Source: Comamonadaceae bacterium CG2_30_57_122
GTDB lineage: Bacteria > Pseudomonadota > Gammaproteobacteria > Burkholderiales > Burkholderiaceae_C
Direction of reading: 5' to 3'
NCBI GenBank assembly: GCA_001871515.1
Contig: MNXW01000288.1
Span: 1-47,031 of the forward strand
DNA length: 47,031 bases
Within the stretch, counting starts at the first letter, position 1; each line of letters opens with the position of its first letter. Made by a program: the position numbers and the translations under genes. Below are positions 34,182-44,166 of the stretch, in pieces. The notes beneath the pieces were generated by a model, which saw nothing but the letters and a program-made list of their open reading frames with translations, searched no databases and was not told the DNA's origin.

Positions 34182-34499
34182 TCACAACATGACTGTTGGG
34201 GGCTGACCAACCGACACAGCAGTTGCTGGCATCACTTGCCTGGGCACCGCTACAGTGTGCAAGCAGGTGATGTTTTGAGCTGTGACACCCAAGGTCAGCC
34301 AGACACGCGCGTCGTCAGGACCCACTTCTACCGTGACCACGCGCTGATGCGGCCCAACCCCTATGGCCGAGACAATTTTGCTGGCAGACACCCCCCCCTC
34401 AGAAGTGCCTGCTACCCGGCGCTGCACCCACTTGAGTCCAACGGGCACCATGGCCAATAGCACCACAAAAAAAAGAATCGGAATCCAGGCTTGTGACAT
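34182..34499 (-). CDS. fliO: Flagellar biosynthesis protein FliO
   Basis: A 105-residue protein with one N-terminal membrane segment (PILFFVVLLAMVPVGLKWV) and a small soluble domain (HQRVVTVEVGPDDARVWLTLGVTAQNITCLHTV). FliO assists assembly of the FliP complex. The family is poorly conserved, so position between fliN and fliP is part of the argument. Confidence 0.88.
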   Translation of the reverse strand: MSQAWIPILFFVVLLAMVPVGLKWVQRRVAGTSEGGVSASKIVSAIGVGPHQRVVTVEVGPDDARVWLTLGVTAQNITCLHTVAVPRQVMPATAVSVGQPPTVML

Positions 34500-34506
34500 A
34501 GAACTT

Positions 34507-34935
34507 TTAACCCTTGCTTACCCGACGCAAGCGTTCTGACGGCGTGACCACATCGGTCAAGCGAATGCCAAATTTGTCATTGACCACCACCACTTCACCT
34601 TGGGCAATGAGGTAGCCATTCACCAACACATCCATGGGCTCACCCGCCAGGGCGTCCAGCTCCACTACAGAGCCCTGCCCCAATTGCAGAATGTGTTTGA
34701 TAGGTACTTTGGTACGCCCCAACTCCACCGACAACAGCACCGGGATATCCAGCACCCGGTTGATGTCGTTGATTTGCGCGTCGCTGCCACCTGAAAAAGG
34801 TTTTTGCGTGTCACCCGACAACACGCTACCAGGCTCAGGATCAGGAGCGGGTGCATCTGCCGTTTTTTGTTCCAGCAATGCCTCAGCCCAATCGGCCATG
34901 CCATCATCTTCAGGTGGTTTTTCGTCAGTTGCCAT
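34507..34935 (-). CDS. fliN: Flagellar motor switch protein FliN
   Basis: A 142-residue C-ring protein. An acidic, disordered N-terminal half (to about residue 60) is followed by the SpoA domain: VLDIPVLLSVELGRTKVPIKHILQLGQGSVVELDALAGEPMDVLVNGYLIAQGEVVVVNDKFGIRLTDVV, which is fully typical. It lies three bases after fliM and forms the base of the rotor switch. Confidence 0.96.
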   Translation of the reverse strand: MATDEKPPEDDGMADWAEALLEQKTADAPAPDPEPGSVLSGDTQKPFSGGSDAQINDINRVLDIPVLLSVELGRTKVPIKHILQLGQGSVVELDALAGEPMDVLVNGYLIAQGEVVVVNDKFGIRLTDVVTPSERLRRVSKG

Positions 34936-34938
34936 TTT

Positions 34939-35928
34939 TTACCCTTTCCAATTGCGGTCATTGTTCCGCAGGCATTTTTCGATTTTCAATGCGTATTTGG
35001 CATTGTGCGTGCCGTACTGACACTCAAAAACGGGCACACCATCCACCTTGGCCTGAATGCGGGGTTGCCGGTCAAGTTCAATGAAGTCGCCCGGTTTCAT
35101 GGCTAAAAGTTGCTCAATCGTTGCATCGGCATGCGCCAACTCAGCCACCAGTTCCACTTGAGCTGCCTGGATTTCCTGGGTCAGCACATTCACCCAGCGG
35201 CGATCCACTTCGATCGAATCGCCTTGTGTAGAGGAATACAGCACATCGCGAATCGGCTCCAGTGAGGCGTAGGGCATGCAAAGATGAATGCCCCCGGTGA
35301 TTTCTCCAATTTCCAACTGGAATGATGTCGACACCACAATCTCGCTGGGAGTCGCAATGTTGGCAAACTGCGGTTGCATTTCGGAGCGCTGGTAGTCCAG
35401 CACCAGCGGATAAATGCCCATCCAGGCTTTTTTATATTCTTCGGTAATGACATCCACCAGGCGGTTGATCACCCGCTGCTCAGTAGCGGAAAAGTCACGG
35501 CCTTCAATGCGGGTCTGGAATTTACCAATACCACCGTACAAAGATTCGATCACACCAAAAACCAGCGCAGGCTCACACACAATCAGACCACTACCGCGCA
35601 AAGGCCGAATGGCCACAATATTGAAATTGGTAGGCACCGCCAGTTCACGCAGGAACGCGCTGTACCGCTGTACCGACACCGGCCCTACCGAAACCTCAGG
35701 GCTGCGTCGAATAAAGTTGAACAAACCAATGCGCAGATTTCTGGCAAAGCGCTCGTTGACGATTTCCATCGTGGGCATGCGCCCACGCACAATACGTTCC
35801 TGGCTTGAAATGTTGTAGGCACGAACCTCTCCATGCTCAACCACTTCTTCAGCCATTTTCTGGCTCTCACCCGTGACACCTTCAAGCAGGGCGTCAACTT
35901 CTTCCTGGGATAAGAACGACTCGCTCAT
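34939..35928 (-). CDS. fliM: Flagellar motor switch protein FliM
   Basis: A 329-residue C-ring protein that binds phosphorylated CheY and sets rotation direction. The N-terminal CheY-binding peptide LSQEEVDALLEGV is intact. The middle domain contains RMPTMEIVNERFARNLRIGLFNFIRRS and the C-terminal SpoA domain ends the protein (GDFIELDRQPRIQAKVDGVPVFECQYG). Spacing to fliL is 18 bp and to fliN three bases. Confidence 0.96.
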   Translation of the reverse strand: MSESFLSQEEVDALLEGVTGESQKMAEEVVEHGEVRAYNISSQERIVRGRMPTMEIVNERFARNLRIGLFNFIRRSPEVSVGPVSVQRYSAFLRELAVPTNFNIVAIRPLRGSGLIVCEPALVFGVIESLYGGIGKFQTRIEGRDFSATEQRVINRLVDVITEEYKKAWMGIYPLVLDYQRSEMQPQFANIATPSEIVVSTSFQLEIGEITGGIHLCMPYASLEPIRDVLYSSTQGDSIEVDRRWVNVLTQEIQAAQVELVAELAHADATIEQLLAMKPGDFIELDRQPRIQAKVDGVPVFECQYGTHNAKYALKIEKCLRNNDRNWKG

Positions 35929-35946
35929 AGCAAAAACACCAGCGGG

Positions 35947-36552
35947 TTACTGCACGATCATGCTGGAAAACAGCACGCCCGTCACCGGGTAGGTTGGCGC
36001 GGCCTTGCGTTTGGGCTTCCTATTATTGGCAGCGGGTTCTTCCACCACCTCCGCACTGCCGCCAAAAGGCACTGAGGTTTCTCGCAGGATTTCTTGAATC
36101 AGTTTTTGCTTGCCTTCAGCAGACAATAATTCTTCTGAAGTTTTACGTGAAAGCAGCATCAACACGGAACTGCGAATGGTTGGCAGATAGGCCTTGACCT
36201 GGTCTGACGCATGTGAATCAACCACCTCCAGGGTAATGCCCACCTGGGCCACGCGCTCGCCTCCGGGGTCTGCCAGGTTCACCACCATATTGTCCATGGG
36301 CAGGTAAACCGGCGGTGTCTTGGCTGCACCATGAGCCGCCGCAGCAGGCGCATGTGTAGCCGCTGCTGAGTCCCACTCTTCGGCATCCAAAGCAGCGGCT
36401 TCAGCAGCTGCTTTTTGTTTGCTGATGTAAAAAAATGCCCCTCCACCTCCCACCAGAACCAGTGCCAGCACCGCACCAATGATGATGAACAGCTTCTTTT
36501 TGCTCTTTACCGGTGGTTTTTCTGCTTCGTGTTCTTCAGGTTTTGTGGCCAC
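35947..36552 (-). CDS. fliL: Flagellar basal body-associated protein FliL
   Basis: A 201-residue single-pass inner-membrane protein near the motor. A basic N-terminus (KPPVKSKKKL) precedes the membrane helix LFIIIGAVLALVLVGGGGAFFYI, followed by an Ala-rich linker and the FliL domain (PVYLPMDNMVVNLADPGGERVAQVGITLEV and IRSSVLMLLSRKTSEELLSAEGKQKLIQEI). It is slightly longer than usual owing to an insertion near residue 170 (AEVVEEPAANNRKPKRKAAP). It is first in fliLMNOPQR; a 111-bp gap to fliK contains hairpins and probably the promoter. Confidence 0.94.
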   Translation of the reverse strand: MATKPEEHEAEKPPVKSKKKLFIIIGAVLALVLVGGGGAFFYISKQKAAAEAAALDAEEWDSAAATHAPAAAAHGAAKTPPVYLPMDNMVVNLADPGGERVAQVGITLEVVDSHASDQVKAYLPTIRSSVLMLLSRKTSEELLSAEGKQKLIQEILRETSVPFGGSAEVVEEPAANNRKPKRKAAPTYPVTGVLFSSMIVQ

Positions 36553-36663
36553 GATGTTTCCTTCGCTACTTCAAATTGTCTTGATTATTTAACACAGACA
36601 AGCGTCTGAGCGCTTGATAAACACCCCAAAGATGGGGCATCCGTAGAGATCATGAGTCTACCT

Positions 36664-37929
36664 TCAGACAAACAAGTCAAGTGACCGGCCGACTGAAGGG
36701 TGTGCTGCTCTATTGGCCGCCGGGGTCAATACCTCAGCCTGAATCTGCCCCATGCGTTGTGAGTTGGCGCGGGCACGACGGCTCTCACCCGAGTTTTCTC
36801 TTTGCCCGGATGTCCCCACTGACACTCCCGCGAGTTGCAAACCCTGGCCGGACAGTAACTCTTTAAGCTGTGCTGCAGCACTTTCAAGCACCTGGCGAAC
36901 CCCAGTTTGGTCGGAACGAAAGTCAATCTGAGTCTGATCACCATTCATTGAGATATGAACCTCTATGGGAGAGTCTCCAAAACCGTCTAATGTCAATTCA
37001 GCGCGTTGCACACCGTGGCTCACCCAATAACTTACCGTTTCAGCCACTGCGGTATTGGCCACCGTGGCTGCGGCTGACGGCACGACAAACACAGCATCAG
37101 AGCGGCTTAAGGAAGACGAATTTCCAAGCCCTAAACCTGCATCAAGACCTGCAAGCCCAGACTTCACCGAACCCGATTTTCTCCCTGGTCGCTCCAACAA
37201 CCGTTGCATTTCTACACCTTCAGTGAGCAACACGCTTGGTGCTGAGTCTGTCGCTGGTGTCAAAGCCACCTGAAAGATCGGTTGACTCATGTCATTTGAC
37301 TCTTGAAGCTGCGCTTGACTGGAGGCAGACTGCATCCGCTGCGACATCAACCTGGTGAACGCAAGCGGCGCTGAAGCCTGCGAATGATCCTGCACGGCTT
37401 GCTGATCTGCAGCTTGTTGGAAATTAACCCCCCCCTCACTTCCATCAGTTTCTGTACCAATCTGCGCTGCAAGTTGAAGGTTGTCCGCTGCCACCGGTGA
37501 AGTGTTGAGGGCAGCTTGGGCTGACAATTTAGGCAACGCAGCATCGGCACTCTCAGATGACGCGGCCGAACCTGTTGACATCAGTGAAGTTAACGACATG
37601 TCAGATGCGGAAGAAACCAACGGTACTGTCGTCATAGCCGGGGTTGATGAAGCCAAAGGGACGACCGAAACTGACAACATTGACTGCCCCGGTATCATGA
37701 GACCCACGTCCGCAGCAGATGTATCCGAGGCATCATCTAATGCCACAGGCGATGCACCGTCTTCAGACTGAGCACCAACTGCATCAGCAGTCGACAGTGA
37801 ATGCATCAAAAAAGAAAATCCGTTGATACCATCAGTTTCCCCTGTTGAAGGTTTACCTGGTTTTTTACCGTAAGCTTCAGCACTGGCATTGGTTTTGTTA
37901 CTTTGTGGTGGGGTCAATTCAATTGCCAT
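36664..37929 (-). CDS. fliK: Flagellar hook-length control protein FliK
   Basis: A 421-residue secreted ruler protein. The N-terminal two thirds is Ser/Ala-rich and repetitive in composition, as expected for the ruler region. The conserved C-terminal switch domain is visible in RAELTLDGFGDSPIEVHISMNGDQTQIDFRSDQTGVRQVLESAAAQLKELLSGQGLQLAGVSVG. It ends RSLDLFV. The ATG at 37929 is preferred: GGAG lies just upstream and it overlaps the fliJ end by 11 bp; an ATG at 37986 would run deep into fliJ. Confidence 0.92.
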   Translation of the reverse strand: MAIELTPPQSNKTNASAEAYGKKPGKPSTGETDGINGFSFLMHSLSTADAVGAQSEDGASPVALDDASDTSAADVGLMIPGQSMLSVSVVPLASSTPAMTTVPLVSSASDMSLTSLMSTGSAASSESADAALPKLSAQAALNTSPVAADNLQLAAQIGTETDGSEGGVNFQQAADQQAVQDHSQASAPLAFTRLMSQRMQSASSQAQLQESNDMSQPIFQVALTPATDSAPSVLLTEGVEMQRLLERPGRKSGSVKSGLAGLDAGLGLGNSSSLSRSDAVFVVPSAAATVANTAVAETVSYWVSHGVQRAELTLDGFGDSPIEVHISMNGDQTQIDFRSDQTGVRQVLESAAAQLKELLSGQGLQLAGVSVGTSGQRENSGESRRARANSQRMGQIQAEVLTPAANRAAHPSVGRSLDLFV

Positions 37930-38389
37930 GGTGGTTCTCCAATTTCTGACGTGTTTGTCGCAAGGTTTGCATGGCCGCAAATTCATCCATTTGCTTCTGC
38001 TCCCGGCGCTGTTCCTGTTGCAATTGACCTGCCTGGCGTTTCGCCAGCAACAGTTTCAAACCGGCCATGTGAACTTCTGCCTGCAACACCTGTTGTTGTG
38101 CAGCCTTGAGCCTGGTCGTTGAGCCAGCCAGCACATCTTGTTGCAACACCACTGCTTGCTGCAAACGTGTCATGAACTGGTAATGGTGATGCAGCAGCTC
38201 TGGTGTGGTGCCAGCCTGGGCATTTTGTGCCCAGCGGGTCTCGGTTTCCTTTGCATAGGACTGCAGCTGATCCATCTGATCCTGAGCGTGCCCAAGGTGG
38301 TTACGCTGCTGTTGCAGCAACGCCAGCGCCTGATCGCGGCTTGTCTCAGCCAGTTCAATGGCCACACATAAACTGTTGAACTTGTGCAT
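37919..38389 (-). CDS. fliJ: Flagellar export chaperone FliJ
   Basis: A 156-residue protein that is almost entirely coiled coil (LAETSRDQALALLQQQRNHLGHAQDQMDQLQ through KQMDEFAAMQTLRQTRQKLE). FliJ links the export ATPase to the gate. The start is uncertain: ATG at 38389 fits the family N-terminus, but a TTG at 38416 overlaps the fliI stop (TTGA) and would add nine residues. It sits between fliI and fliK, as is standard. Confidence 0.88.
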   Translation of the reverse strand: MHKFNSLCVAIELAETSRDQALALLQQQRNHLGHAQDQMDQLQSYAKETETRWAQNAQAGTTPELLHHHYQFMTRLQQAVVLQQDVLAGSTTRLKAAQQQVLQAEVHMAGLKLLLAKRQAGQLQQEQRREQKQMDEFAAMQTLRQTRQKLENHHGN

Positions 38390-38412
38390 AGTGGCTACAA
38401 CATCAATCTTGC

Positions 38413-39831
38413 TCAAGACACGCTTTCAGCCAACGTGATGGAGGCTGAAAGTTCATTCACACTGTCCGGCAGACTGGCTGATTCAAACATATCTTGTTGC
38501 AAAAACTGCATCATCGGTTCATGCAACGCGATGGCTTCATCCATCGCCCGGTCCGAGCCCCGCACATAAGCCCCAATTTGCACCAGATCACGCCCTTTTT
38601 CATAGCGCGAATACACAGCCTTGAAACGCCGTGCCACTTCAAAATGCTCGCGAGAGGTGACGTTTTGCATCACCCGGGATGCCGATTGTTCAACATCAAT
38701 CGCCGGGAAATGCCCAGCCTCTGCCAAACTGCGTGACAACACAATGTGACCATCCAGAATGGCCCGAGCCGCATCGGCAATCGGGTCTTGCTGGTCGTCA
38801 CCTTCTGAGAGCACGGTGTAAAACGCAGTGATCGATCCCACCCCATTGAGCCCATTGCCGCTGCGCTCCACCAACTGCGGCAGTTTGGCAAAACACGAAG
38901 GTGGGTAACCCTTGGTGGCAGGGGGCTCACCAATAGCCAACGCAATCTCGCGCTGCGCCATGGCATAACGCGTAAGCGAATCCATCAACAACAACACGTG
39001 TTTACCTTTGTCCCTGAAACTCTCTGCCACCGCCGTGGCATAGGCCGCGCCTTGCATGCGCAGCAAGGGGGGTGCGTCTGCAGGTGCCGCCACCACCACC
39101 GCACGAGCCCGGCCTTCTTCGCCCAAGATGTCTTCAATGAATTCTTTGACCTCACGACCACGCTCACCAATCAGCCCCACCACAATCACATCCGCCTGGG
39201 TATAACGGGCCATCATGCCCAGCAGCACACTTTTGCCGACACCGGAGCCGGCAAACAAACCCAGGCGTTGACCACGACCCACGGTAAACAAGGCATTAAT
39301 GGCACGAATACCGGTGTCTAGTGTGTCACGCACTGGTGCACGATCCATGGCGTTGATGGGCTGGCGATCCATTGGCACAGAGAACACATTCAAAATCGGT
39401 CCCTTGTAGTCCATGGGCAGTCCATGGGCATCCACCACCCGCCCCAACAACCCATCCCCCAAGGGCAGACGCAACACGCCCTGGCCAAATTCACGCTGAA
39501 CCTGCCGTCGCTCGCCCAAACGGGGTACGGTGACATAGGCGGGCGCAGGCTCCACACTGGCACCGCTTGACAGGCCATGCACATCGCCTGCGGGCATCAG
39601 AAATGCACGGTCATTTGAAAATCCGACCACTTCAGTCAGCACCGGAGCCTGCGCCTTCATGTGCACCCAACATTGCGACCCCACCGGCACCCTAATGCCC
39701 ACCGCTTCCAGCACCAAACCGGTAAGCCGTGTGAGGGTGCCACGGGTCTCCAGCGTCGTGCCAGAGTGCACCCGCTGCATCGATTCCGCCAAAAAAGTTT
39801 GCCATTTCAGTGCGGCCTCAGGCTGGCTCAT
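38413..39831 (-). CDS. fliI: Flagellum-specific export ATPase FliI
   Basis: A 472-residue F1-beta-like ATPase that energises flagellar export. The Walker A motif is [11 protein letters not shown] with Lys200; Walker B is [34 protein letters not shown] and [16 protein letters not shown] are typical of FliI. The ATG overlaps the end of fliH by 14 bp. It belongs to the leftward fliFGHIJK block. Confidence 0.96.
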   Translation of the reverse strand: MSQPEAALKWQTFLAESMQRVHSGTTLETRGTLTRLTGLVLEAVGIRVPVGSQCWVHMKAQAPVLTEVVGFSNDRAFLMPAGDVHGLSSGASVEPAPAYVTVPRLGERRQVQREFGQGVLRLPLGDGLLGRVVDAHGLPMDYKGPILNVFSVPMDRQPINAMDRAPVRDTLDTGIRAINALFTVGRGQRLGLFAGSGVGKSVLLGMMARYTQADVIVVGLIGERGREVKEFIEDILGEEGRARAVVVAAPADAPPLLRMQGAAYATAVAESFRDKGKHVLLLMDSLTRYAMAQREIALAIGEPPATKGYPPSCFAKLPQLVERSGNGLNGVGSITAFYTVLSEGDDQQDPIADAARAILDGHIVLSRSLAEAGHFPAIDVEQSASRVMQNVTSREHFEVARRFKAVYSRYEKGRDLVQIGAYVRGSDRAMDEAIALHEPMMQFLQQDMFESASLPDSVNELSASITLAESVS

Positions 39832-40513
39832 CTGTAGCCTCCCAGGTGCTGGTTAACCCCAAAGTGGCCACCGCACGCTGCCAGCGTTTTTGCAAGGTAG
39901 CATCCACCACCATACCTGCAGATTCCACCAAACAGCCCCCCGGTTGCAATGTGCTGTCCGCACGCAAACTCAGGCCAAGCCCAGAAAACTCTGTGGCCAA
40001 CACGCCCTCAAGCACTTCAAGGTCAGTGGGATGCAGGCGTACCACGGCGCTGCGGTGCTCAGCGCCAAGCAGATCAATGGCTTCGCGGATCACCGGCAGC
40101 AGCACGTTCGGGTTGACCGACAGCTCCTGGCGCAACACCTGGCGCGCCAGCTCACAAGACAGCTCCAGCACCCCTTGCGCCATCACCTGCTGCGCCTGAT
40201 CGAGTTGTGCCTGTGTCGACTGAAAAAGTTCACTGAAATGCTGACCGGACTGTGCGGCCTGGTTAGCCAGAAAATCAGCCATTTGCTGCTGGACCTCTGC
40301 CTGAGCCTGGGCGTGCCCCTGAGCCACCCCGTCGGCATAACCCGCCCGAAAACTTTCTTGCCTGGCTACTTCTTGCTGTGCCGCATCGTGCTCGGTTTCA
40401 CGCACTTTGACCTGCGCTTGCAGCAGCTGCGCGGCGGTTTCAATAGCGCCAAAACGCCACTGCTGCACCGCATCAATTTCGTCACCAGGAATAAAACGTG
40501 AATAGTTCCGCAT
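39818..40513 (-). CDS. fliH: Flagellar assembly protein FliH
   Basis: A 231-residue regulator of FliI. It starts [19 protein letters not shown], close to betaproteobacterial FliH, and has a long Gln/Ala-rich coiled stretch ([40 protein letters not shown]) before the conserved C-terminal part ([36 protein letters not shown]). A GTG at 40519 overlapping the fliG stop (GTGA) is an alternative start, adding two residues. The end overlaps fliI by 14 bp. Confidence 0.93.
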   Translation of the reverse strand: MRNYSRFIPGDEIDAVQQWRFGAIETAAQLLQAQVKVRETEHDAAQQEVARQESFRAGYADGVAQGHAQAQAEVQQQMADFLANQAAQSGQHFSELFQSTQAQLDQAQQVMAQGVLELSCELARQVLRQELSVNPNVLLPVIREAIDLLGAEHRSAVVRLHPTDLEVLEGVLATEFSGLGLSLRADSTLQPGGCLVESAGMVVDATLQKRWQRAVATLGLTSTWEATDEPA

Positions 40514-40515
40514 GC

Positions 40516-41514
40516 TCACACCATCGCATCATCTGCACCGCCGCCGATGACAATCGTGCCTTCATCGGCCAGGCGACGCACGGTTTTGAGAATTTCTTTT
40601 TGCTGCGCTTCCACTTCGGACAAGCGCATCGGTCCGCGCGACTCCAGGTCTTCGCGCAGCGTTTCTGCGGCGCGGGTAGACATGTTGGCCAAAATTTTCT
40701 CTTTGAGCTCAGGCTGTGCCCCCTTGAGCGCCACAATGAGCACATCGGAAGACACCTCTTTGAGCACAGTCTGAATGGCCTTGTCGTCCAGTTTGAGCAC
40801 ATCATCAAAGACAAACATCTTGTCCATGATTTTTTGCGCCAGATCAGGGTCGTGGTTGCGAATCGACTCGATCACCGTGCCCTCAATGGCGGTACCCATC
40901 AGGTTGATCATTTCAGCAGCGGTTTTAACGCCACCCAGGGATGACTTGCGCATCTTGTCGCCACCAGCCAGCACCTTGAACAGCACTTCATTGAGGTCTT
41001 TCAAGGCCGAGGGTTGAATCCCTTCCATGGTAGCCACCCGCAGCATCACCTCGTTACGCTGACGTTCTGTGAAGAACTTGAGAATGTCGGCGGCCTGATC
41101 AAAGTCCAGGTGCACCAGAATGGCCGCCACAATTTGCGGGTGCTCATTGCGCAACAGCTCTGCCACGCTTGAAGGCTCCATCCACTTCAGGCTTTCGATG
41201 CCTGACACGTCACCGCCCTGCAAAATCCGGTCGATCAGCAGAGCCGCTTTGTCGTCCCCCAAAGCGCGTTTGAGCACCGAGCGCACATAGTCGCCCGAGT
41301 TGGAGACCAACAAGCTTTGTGCGGCTGCAATACCGGTGAACTTGTCCACCACGTCATTGACCCGTTCACGCGTGATGGCCTTGGTTTTGGCAATGGCTTC
41401 GCCCAGCTTTTGCACCTCTTTGGGTGACAAATGCTTAAAGACTTCAGAGGCCTCGGCTTCCCCCAAAGACATCATCAGAATAGCGGCATCTTCCAATCCG
41501 TCAGTTTGCGACAT
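40516..41514 (-). CDS. fliG: Flagellar motor switch protein FliG
   Basis: A 332-residue rotor protein. It shows AAILMMSLGEAEASEVFKHLSPKEVQKLG at the N-terminus, NEHPQIVAAILVHLDFDQAADIL in the middle armadillo domain, and the charged torque helix near DDVLKLDDKAIQTVLKEVSSDVLIVALKGA. It lies 47 bp downstream of fliF and overlaps the possible GTG start of fliH. Confidence 0.97.
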   Translation of the reverse strand: MSQTDGLEDAAILMMSLGEAEASEVFKHLSPKEVQKLGEAIAKTKAITRERVNDVVDKFTGIAAAQSLLVSNSGDYVRSVLKRALGDDKAALLIDRILQGGDVSGIESLKWMEPSSVAELLRNEHPQIVAAILVHLDFDQAADILKFFTERQRNEVMLRVATMEGIQPSALKDLNEVLFKVLAGGDKMRKSSLGGVKTAAEMINLMGTAIEGTVIESIRNHDPDLAQKIMDKMFVFDDVLKLDDKAIQTVLKEVSSDVLIVALKGAQPELKEKILANMSTRAAETLREDLESRGPMRLSEVEAQQKEILKTVRRLADEGTIVIGGGADDAMV

Positions 41515-41561
41515 GTTCTTGCGTCCTCATCCATTCCTGGTTTGCTGATTTGGCGGACATA

Positions 41562-43250
41562 TCAGGCGGGTGCCTCGCCATTGATCCAGGTTTTGACAAT
41601 GTTAGCCACTGCGGCCGGATTGTCACGCGTCAATTTACGGGCATCTTCAAGCGCCACGTCGGCAGAGCTCAATTCAGCAGGTTTTGCTGTAGCAGAACTG
41701 GGCGCATTCAGCAGCGGGCGGTCGATTTCCTCCGCTTCAATCGCATCAAGCTGCCCGACCCGTTCGGACTTATCTGCCACGATGGGCTGTGCCATCACCT
41801 TCATGGCTGGGCGTATCACGCCCAACAGCACCAACGCACCAAACATCAAGGTGCCCACAGGCCATGCCAGACTGCGCGCCAAATCAAGCAAAGCGGGCTG
41901 TTGCCACAGCGGCAGCGGATCCACAGTGACTTTTTCTTTGGTAAAAGGTGCGGTCACCACATTGACAGAATCGCCACGTTCCTTGTTAAAACCTACGGTT
42001 TCGCGTACCAGCGCGGTCAGCTTCTCCAGCTGGGCATCACTCATGGCTGCCGTGCTGGTTTTGCCTTTGGCATCGGTCGTGGTTTGGTGGTTGATGATCA
42101 CCGCCGCGTTGATACGCTTGACCAAACCTGTGCCGCCGCGCACCACCCGAATGGTTTTATCAACTTCGTAATTGATCACCGATTCTTTGCGACCACCAGC
42201 ACCCAAAGTGCCGTTAGCACCTGCTGCAGTTAAAGTTTGCGCCGCCCCATTAATTGGTGTCGATGACGGGCCAGGCGGCTGGTTGGTGGTGGCTCCGGGT
42301 ACGCCGGTGGGGGTCACCGCACCCGCTGCTGAAGCACCACTTTCAAGCAACTGCTGGCTGCGAATGGCGCTGGCATCGGGCGTTTGATTGGGTTTGAACA
42401 ATTCAGAAGTGGATTCAGTTTGCGAAAAATCCAGCTCTGCCGTGACTTGAGCACGCACGTTTTGCCGCCCCACCACGGGTTCCAGAATATCCAGAATGCG
42501 GCTGCTGTACAGCTGCTCAATCTGCTGCACATATTGCAATTGCTGAGCATCAGCCCCCATGCCGCCCCCTGCCTCGGCGGGCGTTGAAAGCAATTTACCC
42601 GTGTCATCAAGCACACTCACGGCCTTGGGATCCATCTCTGGCACACTGGAAGACACCAGGTGAATGATGCCTGCCAGCTGTCCCCGATCTAGCGAACGCC
42701 CGGCATTCAAACTTAGCAGCACCGAGGCCGATGGTTTTTGCTGATCGCGAAAAAAACCGTTTTGATTAGGCAGCGCCAGATGCACTCGCGCGCTTTGCAC
42801 TGAAGACAAAGCCTGAATGGAGCGCGTCAACTCGCCTTCGAGCCCACGCTGAAAAGTCAGTCGCTCCTGAAACTGGGTCATTCCGAACCGGTTGGCCGTA
42901 TCCATCAACTCAAAGCCTGTCACCGAGCCTTTGGGCAAACCTTGCGACGCCAGTTTGAGCCGCGTGTCATAGACCCGATCAGCGGGCACCAGAATCACAC
43001 CCCCACCTGCGCCATACTGATATGGAACATTCATCTGGCTAAGTTGCGCCACGATGGCGCCACCATCTTTGTCAGGCAAATTGGCATACAGCACACGGTA
43101 TTCCGCCTGGCGGCCCATCACCAAGCCAATGATGCCAATGGCCACAAACAGCACAATGCCCACCCCCAAGCGCAGCTTTTGGGCCTGATCCAAACCAGCC
43201 AGACGCTGGGCAAAAGTGGGATTTATGGGAATAGCAAGAGCGGCAGTCAT
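41562..43250 (-). CDS. fliF: Flagellar MS-ring protein FliF
   Basis: A 562-residue membrane protein that forms the MS ring. An N-terminal membrane helix (LGVGIVLFVAIGIIGLVMG) is followed by the ring-building domains (YRVLYANLPDKDGGAIVAQLSQMNVPYQY, RVHLALPNQNGFFRDQQKPSASVLL), a Ser/Gly/Pro-rich linker with INGAAQTL, a second helix (LAWPVGTLMFGALVLLGVI) and the FliG-binding tail (ARKLTRDNPAAVANIVKTWING). The ATG at 43250 has GGAAG six bases upstream; a GTG at 43283 is unlikely. It is divergent from fliE. Confidence 0.96.
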   Translation of the reverse strand: MTAALAIPINPTFAQRLAGLDQAQKLRLGVGIVLFVAIGIIGLVMGRQAEYRVLYANLPDKDGGAIVAQLSQMNVPYQYGAGGGVILVPADRVYDTRLKLASQGLPKGSVTGFELMDTANRFGMTQFQERLTFQRGLEGELTRSIQALSSVQSARVHLALPNQNGFFRDQQKPSASVLLSLNAGRSLDRGQLAGIIHLVSSSVPEMDPKAVSVLDDTGKLLSTPAEAGGGMGADAQQLQYVQQIEQLYSSRILDILEPVVGRQNVRAQVTAELDFSQTESTSELFKPNQTPDASAIRSQQLLESGASAAGAVTPTGVPGATTNQPPGPSSTPINGAAQTLTAAGANGTLGAGGRKESVINYEVDKTIRVVRGGTGLVKRINAAVIINHQTTTDAKGKTSTAAMSDAQLEKLTALVRETVGFNKERGDSVNVVTAPFTKEKVTVDPLPLWQQPALLDLARSLAWPVGTLMFGALVLLGVIRPAMKVMAQPIVADKSERVGQLDAIEAEEIDRPLLNAPSSATAKPAELSSADVALEDARKLTRDNPAAVANIVKTWINGEAPA

Positions 43251-43424
43251 AAAAATCTTCCATGTCAAAAGGGCGTGGTGCACCCTTGATGCAATTGATT
43301 ATTGGGCTCGCTCCTGAAAACATTAGTTTGAAAAGAACTGCCTTTACCCCCTACTTCAAATTAAAGCTTTGACCAGCAGGTCGCTAGCATCAACCCACCC
43401 CAAGAAGCCAAGGGCACAAACACC

Positions 43425-43742
43425 ATGAACCTCAGACTCACCCCCAATACGATGCCGCTTGCGGTACGCCCTAACCTCGCCACCGGGCTGGGCAATGTCA
43501 ATGTGGGGGGTAAACAATCGGACAGTTTTTCTGGGGCTCTGAGCAATGCACTGCAATCAGTTAGTGCAACACAAAAGGAAGCCGCCCGCTTGCAACACGA
43601 GGTGCAGCTGGAAAACCCAAAGGTAAGCCTGGAAGAGACCATGGTGGCCATGCAGAAAGCGCAGATTGGCTTTCAGGCCACGCTGCACGTGCGCAACCGC
43701 ATGGTGCAGGCTTACACCGACATCATGAACATGCAGGTGTAA
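43425..43742 (+). CDS. fliE: Flagellar hook-basal body protein FliE
   Basis: A 105-residue rod-junction protein between the MS ring and rod. The conserved half is DSFSGALSNALQSVSATQKEAARL, NPKVSLEETMVAMQKAQIGFQATLHVRNRMVQAYTDIMNMQV, an ideal FliE ending. It is the only flagellar gene on the + strand here, with fliF divergent across 174 bp that must hold both promoters. A degraded DUF4143 gene follows. Confidence 0.96.
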   Translation: MNLRLTPNTMPLAVRPNLATGLGNVNVGGKQSDSFSGALSNALQSVSATQKEAARLQHEVQLENPKVSLEETMVAMQKAQIGFQATLHVRNRMVQAYTDIMNMQV

Positions 43743-43784
43743 GAATTAGGCAGCTGGCCTTCAATCAACCCTGACGCGCCTAAC

Positions 43785-44166
43785 CCCGGAACTCGTGCTG
43801 ACCCAACGCACACGATTTGGCGCAACACTGGAGACCTGGGTTTACGGTGAACTATTCAAACTGCTCAGCATTACCCCTGAGCCATGGTTTTTGTCGCACT
43901 TCAGGGACAAAGACTAGGTTGAGGTTGACTTTGTGCTGGAGCCGCCGCTGCGTGAGGTGATTGGCGTTGCAGTCAAGGCGACTGCCAGTGTGAATTCAGG
44001 CGACTTCAAAGGCCTGCACAAGCTGCGCGAACTTGTTGGCGCCCCATTTGTGACTGGCATCGTGCTTTATGACGGCACACAAGCACTGTCATTTGGAGAG
44101 GGTCTGTGGGCAGTGCCTTTGGGCAGACCATGCCTTTCCGTCTTCTCAAAAATTTATAAGAAATAA
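43785..44166 (+). pseudogene. Remnant of a DUF4143-type ATPase gene with an in-frame stop
   Basis: Read in the frame ending at TAA 44164-44166, the peptide runs TQRTRFGATLETWVYGELFK, then SHFRDKD, a TAG at 43915-43917, then VEVDFVLEPPLREVIGVAVK, SGDFKGLHKLRELVG and LYDGTQALSFGEGLWAVPL. These are the C-terminal features of DUF4143 AAA ATPases (RDKDgxEVDFVLE...GVEVKAS). The TAG replaces a normally Gln/Gly position, and the whole ATPase half is missing. It lies between fliE and fliT, inside otherwise complete flagellar genes, so it is a decayed insertion. Confidence 0.75.

Noticed and set aside
43262-43300. Sigma-54 promoter before fliF/fliE (TGGTGCACCCTTGATGCA)
   Set aside because: The GG-to-GC spacing is two bases too long, and class II flagellar genes in this group are expected to use FlhDC with sigma-70.
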